Shown here: in pieces, positions 15,198 through 23,005 of the stretch
Layout of the letters: each line of letters starts with the position of its first letter
Numbering within the stretch: position 1 is the first letter of the stretch
Assembly: GCA_016199265.1 (NCBI GenBank)
Contig: JACQGX010000242.1
Span: forward strand, 1 to 34,480
Length of the DNA: 34,480 nt
From: Chloroflexota bacterium
GTDB lineage: Bacteria > Chloroflexota > UBA11872 > UBA12225
Direction: 5' to 3'
The notes under the pieces: generated by a model
Database searches by the model: none
What the model saw: the letters and a program-made list of their open reading frames with translations, nothing else
Told to the model about the DNA's origin: nothing
Made by a program: the position numbers and the translations under genes

Positions 15198-15953
15198 CTA
15201 AACCAGACCAACCGTATTCCGGAGCACCCCCAATCGCTCGACTTCGAGCTCGACGACCTGGCCGGGTTTGAGCCAGGGTAGGCCGAGCTCGAGCAGGCAG
15301 CCGGTGCCGACCGTGCCCGAGCCGATGACTTCGTCGGGGTAGAGCGTGCAGTCGCGACTGGCGTAGGCGATCATCTCGGCGAAGGTCCAGTAGAGGTCGA
15401 CTAGGTTGCCGCGCGAGACCTCGTTCCCGTCCACACGCGCGTTCATCTCCAGCCGGTAGTGGTAGCCGCGTTCTCGCCCGTCGCCCGGCCGGCCGGCAGA
15501 ACTCGACCCGTTCCTGGGAGGCGCCGGCTCACGCCGGTCGGCCAGCTCGTCGGGCGTCACCAGCCAGGGGCCAAGCGAGGTGGCGAAGTCCTTCCCCTTG
15601 GCTGGGCCAAGACCGACCTTCATCTCCTCCCGCTGGATGTCGCGCGCGCTCCAATCGTTCATGATCGTGAACCCGGCGATGTGCTCGTCGGCGCGTTCTA
15701 CCGGAATGTTCCGTCCACCCTCGCCGATGACGACGGCGACTTCGAGCTCGAAGTCGAGCGCGTGCGTGGCGGACGGATACGGAATCTCCTCGTCATGTCC
15801 ATAGACCGCGTTGGGATTGCCGAAGTAAAAGACCGGCATCTCGTACCACTCGGGGATCATGTCCAGCCCGCGCCGCGCCCGCGCCGCCCTGACGTGCGCC
15901 TCGAAGGCATAGAAGTCCCGAATAGTAAGTGGCTTCGGCACCGCGAGCTTCAC
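15198..15953 (-). CDS. Fumarylacetoacetate hydrolase family protein
   Basis: A 251-aa FAH-fold hydrolase. The metal site is recognisable: ALDFELEVAVVIG (Glu, Glu) and MNDWSARDIQREEM (Asp), then GPAKGKDFATSLGPWLVTPDEL and a C-terminal IGSGTVGTGCLLEL. Although shorter than eukaryotic FAH (~420 aa), its place between HPPD and homogentisate dioxygenase argues that it hydrolyses fumarylacetoacetate (or maleylacetoacetate directly, as no isomerase is visible). A Ser/Gly/Pro-rich insertion (RREPAPPRNGSSSAGRPGDG) sits mid-protein. The ATG at 15953 overlaps the HPPD stop by 4 bp. Confidence 0.9.
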   Translation of the reverse strand: MKLAVPKPLTIRDFYAFEAHVRAARARRGLDMIPEWYEMPVFYFGNPNAVYGHDEEIPYPSATHALDFELEVAVVIGEGGRNIPVERADEHIAGFTIMNDWSARDIQREEMKVGLGPAKGKDFATSLGPWLVTPDELADRREPAPPRNGSSSAGRPGDGRERGYHYRLEMNARVDGNEVSRGNLVDLYWTFAEMIAYASRDCTLYPDEVIGSGTVGTGCLLELGLPWLKPGQVVELEVERLGVLRNTVGLV

Positions 15954-17197
15954 AAGTTCCCCCGCGCCGCCTGATCGCGCTCGAGTGCCTCGAAGAGCGC
16001 CTTGAAGTTGCCCAGACCGAAGCCGCGGGCGCCGCGCCGCTCGATGATCTCGTAGAACAGCGTGGGGCGGTCCTGCACCGGCTTGGTGAAGATCTGCAGG
16101 AGATACCCCTCGTCGTCGCGATCGGCAAGGATGCCCAGCTCCTGGATATCGTCGAAGCTCTCCTCGATCTTGCCGATCCGGTCGCGCAGCGCGGCGTAGT
16201 AGGTCTCCGGGACGCGCAGGAAGCGAACGCCGCGAGCGCGCAGGGCGCGCACCGTCTTGACGATATCGTCGGTAAGCAGCGCAATGTGCTGCACACCTGG
16301 GCCGCGGTAGAACTCCAGAAACTCGTCGATCTGGCTCTTGCGCTTCCCTGGCGCCGGCTCGTTGATGGGGAACTTCACCCGGCCGCTGCCGTTCTGCATC
16401 ACCTTCGACATCAGCGCGGTGTACTTGGTGCTCACCTGCTCGTCGGTGAAGTGGACGAGCTGCGAGAAGCCCATGACGTCGCGGTAAAACGCCGTCCAGC
16501 GGTTCATCTGCCCCAATTCAACGTTGCCCACGATGTGATCGATCTCGGCGATGCCGGCCGGCTCACCGCGAAGGTCTTCCACGCGGCGGTAGCGAGGCAT
16601 CCAGACGCCGGTGTAACGGCTCCGATCGACAAGCGAATGAATCGTGTCGCCGTACAGCGCGATCGCCGCGCGGCGTACGACGCCCTTTGAGCCTTCCAGG
16701 CTCGAGGGTGCCTCCACCGGTACGGCGCCGCGCCGCGTCACCGCATCATGGGCGGCGTCCACGTCGGGGATGCGCAACGCAACGTCCCGCACGCCGTCGC
16801 CGTGTCGTGCGACGTGCTGCGTAACGGGGCTCTCTGGTCCCAGCCCGGCAGCCAAGATAAGGGTGACCTGCCCCTGGCGCAGGACGTAGCTGGCGCGGTC
16901 GCGGATACCCGTCTCGGGCCCGGCGTACGCCACGACGTCGAAGCCAAAGAGCGTTCGGTAGAACTGGGCCGCCTGGTACGCGTTCCCGACCCAGAATTCG
17001 ACGTACTCGACCGCCTGGATCGGCAGGAAGTCCTCACGTACGTCTACGTCGAGACTTGCGCCGCGTTGTGTTCGTGCCTCCACGCGTGGCGCTGTTGGCG
17101 GTGCAACTGTCTCTTTGGGTGCGGCCACCGTATCGGCGGGCACTGCCACCGTATCGGCGGCTTCTGTCTTCGAAGGGCGAACGTTCGTCTGGGACAT
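15950..17197 (-). CDS. hppD: 4-hydroxyphenylpyruvate dioxygenase
   Basis: A 415-aa Fe(II) dioxygenase that turns 4-hydroxyphenylpyruvate into homogentisate. Two vicinal-oxygen-chelate halves are visible. The iron ligands are His in EIDHIVGNVE, His in PGVQHIALLTDDI and Glu in RPTLFYEIIERRG, and the F-rich end GFGLGNFKALFEALE is diagnostic. A ~40-residue N-terminal extension carries Thr-Val-Ala/Pro repeats (TVAVPADTVAAPKETVAPP) absent from most homologues. The ATG at 17197 has AGGAGG ~10 nt upstream; the frame is open further back through the palindrome at 17361-17563, but that part is non-coding in character. It heads an operon with the FAH and HGD genes. Confidence 0.95.
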   Translation of the reverse strand: MSQTNVRPSKTEAADTVAVPADTVAAPKETVAPPTAPRVEARTQRGASLDVDVREDFLPIQAVEYVEFWVGNAYQAAQFYRTLFGFDVVAYAGPETGIRDRASYVLRQGQVTLILAAGLGPESPVTQHVARHGDGVRDVALRIPDVDAAHDAVTRRGAVPVEAPSSLEGSKGVVRRAAIALYGDTIHSLVDRSRYTGVWMPRYRRVEDLRGEPAGIAEIDHIVGNVELGQMNRWTAFYRDVMGFSQLVHFTDEQVSTKYTALMSKVMQNGSGRVKFPINEPAPGKRKSQIDEFLEFYRGPGVQHIALLTDDIVKTVRALRARGVRFLRVPETYYAALRDRIGKIEESFDDIQELGILADRDDEGYLLQIFTKPVQDRPTLFYEIIERRGARGFGLGNFKALFEALERDQAARGNL

Positions 17198-17360
17198 GGC
17201 GGCAACACACCTCCTCTTTTCATCGTAACCCCGGTCTGCCAGCGTGTCGACGGTGCTTCGGCGGTGCTTCCGCGTGCCGTCCCACTCCCGGCTACCGCAT
17301 GAGACCTGGTGGCTATTCGAGCAGGAGACGTGCCACTTAGCCCCAATGCCGTTGAGTTGA
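17198..17360. other. Divergent leader upstream of HPPD, no gene seen
   Basis: This stretch forms the left part of the 436-bp gap between HPPD (minus) and the aminotransferase (plus). It carries the HPPD Shine-Dalgarno (rev. comp. AGGAGG near 17206-17215) and must hold the HPPD promoter unless that lies in the palindrome. I could not identify convincing -35/-10 boxes, a riboswitch or an ORF. Confidence 0.6.
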
Positions 17361-17563
17361 GACTGTCCCAAAGTGAGTAAACAGGGAGCGGTAGCGGACC
17401 GAGCGCCCCGCCGGGGGCTGAAGCCGCCCGGCTGTGTGTGCGAAGCACGCTGGAAGCGCGCTATTTCCCCAGGGCGCTTCAGCGTCCTTGGCAGACTCAG
17501 CCGGGCGGCTTCAGCCCCCGGCGGGGCGGCCCTGGAGATGCCGTTACTCACTTTGGGACAGCC
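17361..17563. mobile_element. 203-bp nested palindrome, MITE-like candidate
   Basis: The outer inverted repeats CTGTCCCAAAGTGAGTAA (17363-17380) and 17544-17561 are perfect over 18 bp, and G17361/C17563 extends them. A second perfect 30-bp pair (17405-17434 with 17498-17527), rich in GCC/GGC with a GGGGGCTGAAGCC core, is nested inside. A third, near-perfect pair (ACGCT(G)GAAGCGC with GCGCTTCAGCGT) is at the centre. No transposase or other ORF is inside. Terminal inverted repeats, short length and intergenic position fit a non-autonomous element; a clear target-site duplication was not found. A large attenuator-like palindrome is the alternative. Confidence 0.7.
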
Positions 17564-17633
17564 TCACAATCAGCGCCGGCAAAGACTCCTCAAAGCCGGT
17601 GCGAACGAGTACAGTTCTGTGGGAGGTGAGCAC

Positions 17634-18968
17634 GTGAGCATGGGACGTGAGCGATACGAGGCGTATGAACACGATCGACGGTATCTCGCCGGTGGCATAT
17701 CGGCGCCGAGCCGCATCAATCCCGCACTGGGAGGGCCGCTGCTGATCGAACGAGGCGACGGCCCGCGGCTGTTTGGCGCCGATGGCCGGACGTACCTGGA
17801 CTTTCACAACGGCTTTGGCTCGACGCTGCTCGGCCACAACCATCCCGCGGTGCGCCGGGCGATCGAGCAGGTGCTTGACCTGGGCATCGTCGCCGGCGCG
17901 GAGACGGTGTACCAGGCGCGATTGGCGGCGCGGATCTGCGAGCTGGTGCCGTGCGCCGAACAGGTGCGCTTCGCGATGTCTGGCTCGGAGGCGACCAACG
18001 CCGCCATCCGGCTGGCCCGCACCGCAACCAACCGCAGCAAGATTCTGAAGTTCGAGGGGCACTTCCACGGGCTGCACGAGCACGTCGTCTTCAGTGCGCA
18101 TCCGCCGGTGCGAGACGCCAAGCCAGGCGAGCTGTTGCCGCCGCTCGTCGAATCGGCGGGTGTGCCACCGGCGTTTGCGGCGCACGTCCTCGTCGCCCCC
18201 TGGAACGATCTGGCCGCCGTCGAATGGGCGTGTGCCGAGCACGGCGACGATCTAGCCGCGGTCGTCATGGAGCCGATCAACTACAACTCCGGGGGCATCC
18301 CGGCGGAGCCCGACTTCCTGCGGGGCGTGCGCGAGCTGACGCGCGACCGAGGCACCGTCCTGATCTTCGACGAAATCTTGAGTGGCTTCCGCACCGGCAC
18401 CTCGTGCGCCCAGGGGTACTACGATGTCACCCCGGACGTGTGCCTGCTGGGCAAGGCAGTTGCCAACGGCGCGCCTATCTCGGTAATCGCCGGGCGCCGT
18501 GAGGTGATGGCGGCGTTCAGCCCAACCGGCGGCGCGGCGATGAGCGGGACGTACAGCGGCCATCTGTTTGGCGTGCTGGCCGCGTTGGCGACGCTGGACG
18601 AGTTGTCGGCTCCGGGACGCTACGACGGACCTGATGGTATCTACGCCATCGCGGAGCGGCTGTACGATGGCCTGCGTGAGGTCTTTGCGCGCCGGGGCGT
18701 GCGCTGCCGCGTGCAGGGATTGGGCGCGCGGTTCGGGCTGTTCTTCGGGCTCGATCCGGATATACCGGTATGCACCTATCAAGAGGCAGCCAGGCACGAT
18801 GCGTCGCTGCTGAAACGGTTCGTCCGCGCCGCTATCGAGAACGGCGTTTACTTCCACACCTACGACATGGCGCTCGGCCACCATGGGTTCTCGACGGCGC
18901 ACACGGCACGAGACGTCGACGAGGCGCTCGATCGGATCGACGCGGCGTGCCGGGTAGGGCTGAGGTAG
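17634..18968 (+). CDS. Class III aminotransferase, glutamate-1-semialdehyde aminomutase-like
   Basis: A 444-aa PLP enzyme. The order of motifs is that of the GSAM group: LDFHNGFGSTLLGHNHPAV, MSGSEATNAAIRLAR (phosphate cup), KFEGHFHGLHEHV, VLIFDEILSGFR (Asp contacting the pyridine N) and CLLGKAVANGAPISVIAG with the Schiff-base Lys274. GSAM itself has GGGLP after the Lys, and the ANGAP here fits catabolic relatives acting on amino acids or amines. The GTG at 17634 is 7 nt after GGAGG and is preferred over the ATG at 17640. It is followed by the MlrC gene. True tetrapyrrole GSAM is less likely, as no hem genes are near. Confidence 0.85.
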   Translation: MSMGRERYEAYEHDRRYLAGGISAPSRINPALGGPLLIERGDGPRLFGADGRTYLDFHNGFGSTLLGHNHPAVRRAIEQVLDLGIVAGAETVYQARLAARICELVPCAEQVRFAMSGSEATNAAIRLARTATNRSKILKFEGHFHGLHEHVVFSAHPPVRDAKPGELLPPLVESAGVPPAFAAHVLVAPWNDLAAVEWACAEHGDDLAAVVMEPINYNSGGIPAEPDFLRGVRELTRDRGTVLIFDEILSGFRTGTSCAQGYYDVTPDVCLLGKAVANGAPISVIAGRREVMAAFSPTGGAAMSGTYSGHLFGVLAALATLDELSAPGRYDGPDGIYAIAERLYDGLREVFARRGVRCRVQGLGARFGLFFGLDPDIPVCTYQEAARHDASLLKRFVRAAIENGVYFHTYDMALGHHGFSTAHTARDVDEALDRIDAACRVGLR

Positions 18969-18999
18969 GGGCGAGTGGGCGAGTGGGCGAGTGGGCGAG
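18968..18999. repeat. Octamer tandem repeat (GGGCGAGT)4
   Basis: Four GGGCGAGT units, the last ending in A, start at the final base of the aminotransferase stop codon (18966-18968 TAG). They are followed by GCCGATGAAC/GCCGATAGTT/GCCGATGAAG, a second short repeat, in which the start codon of the MlrC-family gene lies. Confidence 0.85.
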
Positions 19000-19032
19000 A
19001 TTGGAACCGCCGATGAACGCCGATAGTTGCCG

Positions 19033-20637
19033 ATGAAGGAACGGATCTTTATCGCACAGTTCTCGCAGGAGACAGGGAGCTTTCTGCCCAGGCACGCCGA
19101 CCTGAGCTGGTTCACGCGACATCTCCTCGTGGAAGGAGAAGGGCTCATCGAGGCGGCGAGGCAACGGCGGCTCGAGCTGGCCGGCGCTCTCGCCGCCTGC
19201 CAGGAAGCTGCGGTGGAGCCGGTTCCCGGGTTGGCGGCGTGGGCGATGCCGTGGGGCGTGGTTGAGGACAAGACCTACCGCATGCTGCGCGATCGCCTGT
19301 TGTCTGGCCTACGAGCGGCCCACGCATCCCGCGCGCTCGACGGCGTGCTGCTGGTGCTGCATGGCGCGATGCAGGCGGGTGGCGAAGACGACCCGGAAGG
19401 CGATCTCCTCGCAGCGGTGAGGCGCATCGTGGGCCCCCACGTACCGCTCGCCGCGACGCTCGACCTCCACGCGAACGTCACAGATCGCATGGCGGCCATG
19501 GCCAACATCCTGGTAGCGTACCACACCGTTCCCCACGTCGACATGTACGAGACCGGGCACGAGGCGATGCGCCTGCTCATCCGGGCAGCCCGCGGCGAGA
19601 TCCGTCCGGTCGTATCGATGCGCAAAATGCCCATGGTCACGCCGGCCGAGCGTCACGATACGCGGCAGCCGCCGATGGCCCCGCTGATGGAACATGTACG
19701 TGCGGCGACAAGAAGCCGGCGCATTATGAGCGCATCGCTGTGCGCCGTGCAGCCGTGGCTCGACGTGCCCGAGTTGGGATGGACGTCGGTAGTGGTTACG
19801 GATGCCGGCGAGGCCGGGGCGCACGAGGCAGCGCAGCGAACGGTCGACGATCTTGCCGCCGCGGCGTGGGATGTCCGGCGTGCGTTCCTCGTCCGGAAGC
19901 TGCCCGTGACCGAAGTCGTACGACGAGCCGTAGCAGCGCCTGCTGGACGGCCCGTGGTGGTATCCGATTCGGGCGACAACACGAGCGGCGGCGCACCGGG
20001 TGACAGCGTGCACCTGCTGCGCCACTTGCTTGCTGAAAGTGAGCCTTGCTCAGCGCTTTTGTGGCTGGCCGATGCGCAGGCGGTTGCCACGTGCGCGGCG
20101 TCCGGCATCGGAACGGAGATCGCGATCGAGCTTGGCCACAAAGCCGATACACGCTTCGGTACGCCACTACGAGTGGCGGTGCGCGTCGAGCGCAGCCTGG
20201 CACGAACCGGCTACGTCATTCAGGGACCGTCGTGGACCGGCACGCCGATGGACATGGGCCGTACCGTCGTGCTCACTGTGTTGGCGGCGCGTGGGTCACG
20301 TGAATCCACCGATCTAGACACGCGGACACGGTCTGCGCCGCCTCCGGTGCGGCTGGTCGTGTGCGAGCACCCGGTGATGGACATCGATCCGGGGTTGTAT
20401 CGCTGCGTCGGGGAAGAGCCGGCTGCCTATCAGCTCGTGCAAGTGCGCTCGCCGGCTGCGTTCCGGGCGACCTACGAGCCGCTCGCGTCGGAGATCGTCC
20501 ACGTCGAGTCGCCGGGACCGACGACGAGCGAGCTCCACACACTCCCCTGGCGCAAGGTACCGCGGCCGCTCTTCCCACTCGACCTCGACGACGGCGACGA
20601 TGCGGATCAGGCGCGGGCGAGCGCTATGTATATGTAG
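19033..20637 (+). CDS. M81 / MlrC-family (microcystin-LR degradation protein-like) metallohydrolase
   Basis: A 534-aa protein of the MlrC/DUF1485 family. N-terminal domain motifs: FSQETGSFLP, VLLVLHGAMQAGGEDDPEGD, TLDLHANVTDRM and YHTVPHVDMYETGHEA, containing the likely zinc ligands. The C-terminal domain begins near PVVVSDSGDNTSGGAPGDS and ends with the GPTTSELHTLPWRKVPRPLFPLD region. MlrC of sphingomonads hydrolyses linear microcystin, but most homologues sit in amino-acid or sugar catabolic loci with unknown substrates. The ATG at 19033 is within a GCCGAT repeat and has no good ribosome site; a TTG at 19027 is the alternative. It lies between an aminotransferase and an XRE-cupin regulator on the same strand. 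Confidence 0.88.
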   Translation: MKERIFIAQFSQETGSFLPRHADLSWFTRHLLVEGEGLIEAARQRRLELAGALAACQEAAVEPVPGLAAWAMPWGVVEDKTYRMLRDRLLSGLRAAHASRALDGVLLVLHGAMQAGGEDDPEGDLLAAVRRIVGPHVPLAATLDLHANVTDRMAAMANILVAYHTVPHVDMYETGHEAMRLLIRAARGEIRPVVSMRKMPMVTPAERHDTRQPPMAPLMEHVRAATRSRRIMSASLCAVQPWLDVPELGWTSVVVTDAGEAGAHEAAQRTVDDLAAAAWDVRRAFLVRKLPVTEVVRRAVAAPAGRPVVVSDSGDNTSGGAPGDSVHLLRHLLAESEPCSALLWLADAQAVATCAASGIGTEIAIELGHKADTRFGTPLRVAVRVERSLARTGYVIQGPSWTGTPMDMGRTVVLTVLAARGSRESTDLDTRTRSAPPPVRLVVCEHPVMDIDPGLYRCVGEEPAAYQLVQVRSPAAFRATYEPLASEIVHVESPGPTTSELHTLPWRKVPRPLFPLDLDDGDDADQARASAMYM

Positions 20638-20663
20638 TGTCACTCTCAGCCGAGTGCAGCCTT

Positions 20664-20669
20664 TACAAT
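20664..20669 (+). promoter_or_regulatory. Candidate -10 box giving a leaderless XRE-cupin mRNA
   Basis: TACAAT (20664-20669) ends 6 nt before the ATG at 20676, and no Shine-Dalgarno is present between. If used, transcription would start at or beside the start codon. No clear -35 hexamer is visible at the usual distance. The gap to the MlrC gene is only 38 nt, so read-through is also possible. Confidence 0.4.
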
Positions 20670-20675
20670 GGTGCT

Positions 20676-21353
20676 ATGCAGACATCAGTTGCACCGGCAG
20701 AACAAGAAGACGTGCGCTCGAACGGCAGACCGGGCAACACAGAGCACGGTGACAGCCGCGACGGCCGCGACAACGTGCGCGTCGCCCTCGGCAGGAATAT
20801 CCGCGCGCTGCGGCGGGAGCGGGGGCTTTCGACCGTGCAGGTCGCCCGCGCCATCGGCGTGTCGCCAAGCCTTATCAGCCAGATCGAGCGTGGCCTATCG
20901 GCACCGTCCCTCGATGTGCTGCACAGCATCGCGGGCTATCTGGGTGTGCCTGTCGGCGTACTGTTCGCTCCAGACGCCGAGACAAACGTCGCTCCCCAAC
21001 CGATGATCGCGCAGGCGTCGCCGCGGGCCCAGGTAGTGCGCCGCGGGCAGCGGAAGACGCTCGGGCTCCCTGGTTCGGTGACGTACGAGCTGCTCTCCCC
21101 CGACCTCAAGCACGCCATCGAATTGATCTGGGTAGAGTTCGCCCCTGGCCAGGAAGGCCCCATCTACTCGCACGAGGGTGAAGAGCAGATGGTCGTCATT
21201 CGGGGACAGATGCACTACTGGGTGGCCGGCGATTTGTTCGTGCTGGATGCTGGGGACGCCATCACGATCGATGCATCGCAGCCGCACCGGGCCGCGAACT
21301 TGGGCAAAGATCCGGCGGTCGTCGTTGCGGCGATTACTCCACCATCGTTCTGA
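20676..21353 (+). CDS. XRE-family regulator with C-terminal cupin sensor domain
   Basis: A 225-aa transcription factor. Residues ~38-93 are a classic Cro/CI helix-turn-helix (LGRNIRALRRERGLSTVQVA, then GVSPSLISQIERGLSAPSLD), followed by a cupin at ~150-220 (SHEGEEQMVVIRGQMHYWV, DAGDAITIDASQPHRAANLG). Proteins of this architecture (PuuR/SutR-like) sense a small ligand in the cupin and often control the catabolic genes next to them. The first ~30 residues are hydrophilic and probably disordered. The likely targets are the upstream aminotransferase/MlrC genes and the downstream solute-binding protein. Possible leaderless expression is noted at 20664. Confidence 0.92.
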   Translation: MQTSVAPAEQEDVRSNGRPGNTEHGDSRDGRDNVRVALGRNIRALRRERGLSTVQVARAIGVSPSLISQIERGLSAPSLDVLHSIAGYLGVPVGVLFAPDAETNVAPQPMIAQASPRAQVVRRGQRKTLGLPGSVTYELLSPDLKHAIELIWVEFAPGQEGPIYSHEGEEQMVVIRGQMHYWVAGDLFVLDAGDAITIDASQPHRAANLGKDPAVVVAAITPPSF

Positions 21354-21412
21354 TCGAGCATTGTGACACGAGCCGGCGCAGACAGGGGCCGCAGGCCATC
21401 GGCGCCGCCGAA

Positions 21413-21453
21413 TGCACAATCTCATTGAGGCGTGTTAGTATGACTGATCAGTC
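21413..21453 (+). promoter_or_regulatory. Candidate promoter with palindromic operator upstream of the solute-binding protein
   Basis: TGCACA (21413-21418) and TAGTAT (21436-21441) are 17 bp apart, each matching the sigma-70 consensus at 4 of 6 positions. The perfect 12-bp palindrome GACTGATCAGTC (21442-21453) follows immediately, over the expected transcription start. A repressor bound there would block initiation. The palindrome type is common for TetR-like and other dimeric regulators; the nearest regulator is the XRE-cupin gene just upstream. Confidence 0.5.
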
Positions 21454-21541
21454 GGGAGAGGCGGCGCAGTCAAAGGAACGGGTCTCATCGCCGGTCGATG
21501 GACGTTGACCGATTCATGATCACCGAAGGGAGTCAAGACGG

Positions 21542-22891
21542 ATGGCTATGCCAAGCGGGTTGATCGCACGGCGTGTGACGCGGCGACAAGGCATCGTTGC
21601 GGCGCAACTTGGCGTACTCGCCGCCGCACTGGGTGTGGGCTGCGAGGCCGGTGGGCGAGGTGATGCCGAGCCGGCGAAGAAAACGGCCGGGCCGGTCGAG
21701 ATCGAGCACTGGAACACGCTCAATCCCGAGCACCCGGAGAGCGTGGCGCGCATGGGCGTGCTCGACGAGTTTGCCAAGCGGCACCCAGATGTGGTGCGCG
21801 TGACCCACGGCCAGAACGCCACCAGCCAGGCGCTCGACAAGTTCAAGGCGGCGATGGCGGCCGGCTCGCCGCCCAACATCGCCGTGTTCTTCCAGTATCG
21901 CGCTTCCGATCTGCTGACCAGCGGCGGATTGGTCGATCTGAACGAAGTTCTCAAGAAGGAGAAAGACTGGGCGGGCACAAAGAATGACCTGTACACGAAG
22001 GTCGTCGCGGCGAACGTCTGGAAGAACAGGCTGTTCGGCGTGCCGATCTATAACAGCTACTTCAACATGTATTTCAACCGCGAGCGGCTCAAGCAGGCTG
22101 GGCTGGGAGCGCCGAAGCAGGGCTGGACGTGGAACGAGTTCGTGGAGGTCGTACGGAAAGCGGCAAAGCCACCCGACGTCTGGGGGTATAACAGCGGCTG
22201 GATCACGGCGCACCACCGGATGTGGGCCGGCAGCAATGGCGGCAGCTTCCTCAACAAAGATGGCGCCAAAGTGACGCTCGCCGCGCCGGAAAACGTCGAC
22301 GCGGTGCAGTTCAAGCTCGACCTGGTCAAGCAAGGCGTGATGCGCGGTGCGAGCGAGCGATACGCCGAGTTGCTGGCGACCGGTGGAGTCGTCTTTCAGT
22401 TTGCCGTGCCGGCGCGGCTACCGCTGTATAAGAAGGACAATGTCGACTTCGGCACGACGATGTATCCCATCGGGCCGCGCAACCAGAAGAAGGAGCCGTA
22501 CACCGTCGGCGCGGCCTACGCCTTCAACGTATTCAGGGCCGCCAATCGGGACACAGAGCACGTCGCCGCGCTGGCTGCCAAGTGGGCCGCGCAGCGGGAC
22601 GGGCAGATGCTTATCGCCAGGCTCGCCGGCGTACCGATCTCCAACCGGTCCGTCGTCGAATCGGCGGCGTTCAAACAGGAGTACGCCAAGGACGAGCCTT
22701 ATTGGCCGTTCATCGAGGTGCTGCCCTACTTCGAGCCGTACCCCAACTATCCGAAGTTTCAGGAACCGTACGATGCGCTCAACGTGCAGGTTCAGCGCGT
22801 CTGGAAGGGCGAAGCGTCGCCTCGGGAAGCGATGGCTGAGGCCGAGCGACAAGTGCAGTTGCTCCTGGACGAGAGCCTGCGCCTGGGGTAA
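21542..22891 (+). CDS. ABC transporter family 1 (sugar-type) solute-binding lipoprotein
   Basis: A 449-aa secreted substrate-binding protein. The N-terminus has arginine pairs (RRVTRR, residues 10-15), a hydrophobic stretch and a lipobox LGVGC, with Cys34 as the lipidated residue. The mature part follows family 1 binding proteins: VEIEHWNTLNPEHPESV, ALDKFKAAMAAGSPPNIAVF, LFGVPIYNSYFNMYFNRE and GWTWNEFVEVV. Ligands are usually mono- or oligosaccharides. GGGAG lies ~10 nt before the ATG. No permease or ATPase gene is in this window, so it is an orphan here. It is followed by two Gfo/Idh dehydrogenases on the same strand, suggesting import and oxidation of a sugar-like compound. Confidence 0.92.
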   Translation: MAMPSGLIARRVTRRQGIVAAQLGVLAAALGVGCEAGGRGDAEPAKKTAGPVEIEHWNTLNPEHPESVARMGVLDEFAKRHPDVVRVTHGQNATSQALDKFKAAMAAGSPPNIAVFFQYRASDLLTSGGLVDLNEVLKKEKDWAGTKNDLYTKVVAANVWKNRLFGVPIYNSYFNMYFNRERLKQAGLGAPKQGWTWNEFVEVVRKAAKPPDVWGYNSGWITAHHRMWAGSNGGSFLNKDGAKVTLAAPENVDAVQFKLDLVKQGVMRGASERYAELLATGGVVFQFAVPARLPLYKKDNVDFGTTMYPIGPRNQKKEPYTVGAAYAFNVFRAANRDTEHVAALAAKWAAQRDGQMLIARLAGVPISNRSVVESAAFKQEYAKDEPYWPFIEVLPYFEPYPNYPKFQEPYDALNVQVQRVWKGEASPREAMAEAERQVQLLLDESLRLG

Positions 22892-23005
22892 CCGGCCGTA
22901 GTCCAAAGCTAAGGTACGCGTGCTACTCGCCCAGGACATGCGCTTGGCGGGAGCGGCGGGTGCTGGACGGCGAGCGTTGAATGCTGTGCTAGGGAACAGG
23001 GAATA

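Noticed and set aside
17198-17340. T-box or other riboswitch in the HPPD leader
   Set aside because: The minus strand has a GTGGGACGGCACGCGG segment resembling the T-box core, but spacing and the ACCGCG part do not match, and no antiterminator/terminator pair could be drawn.
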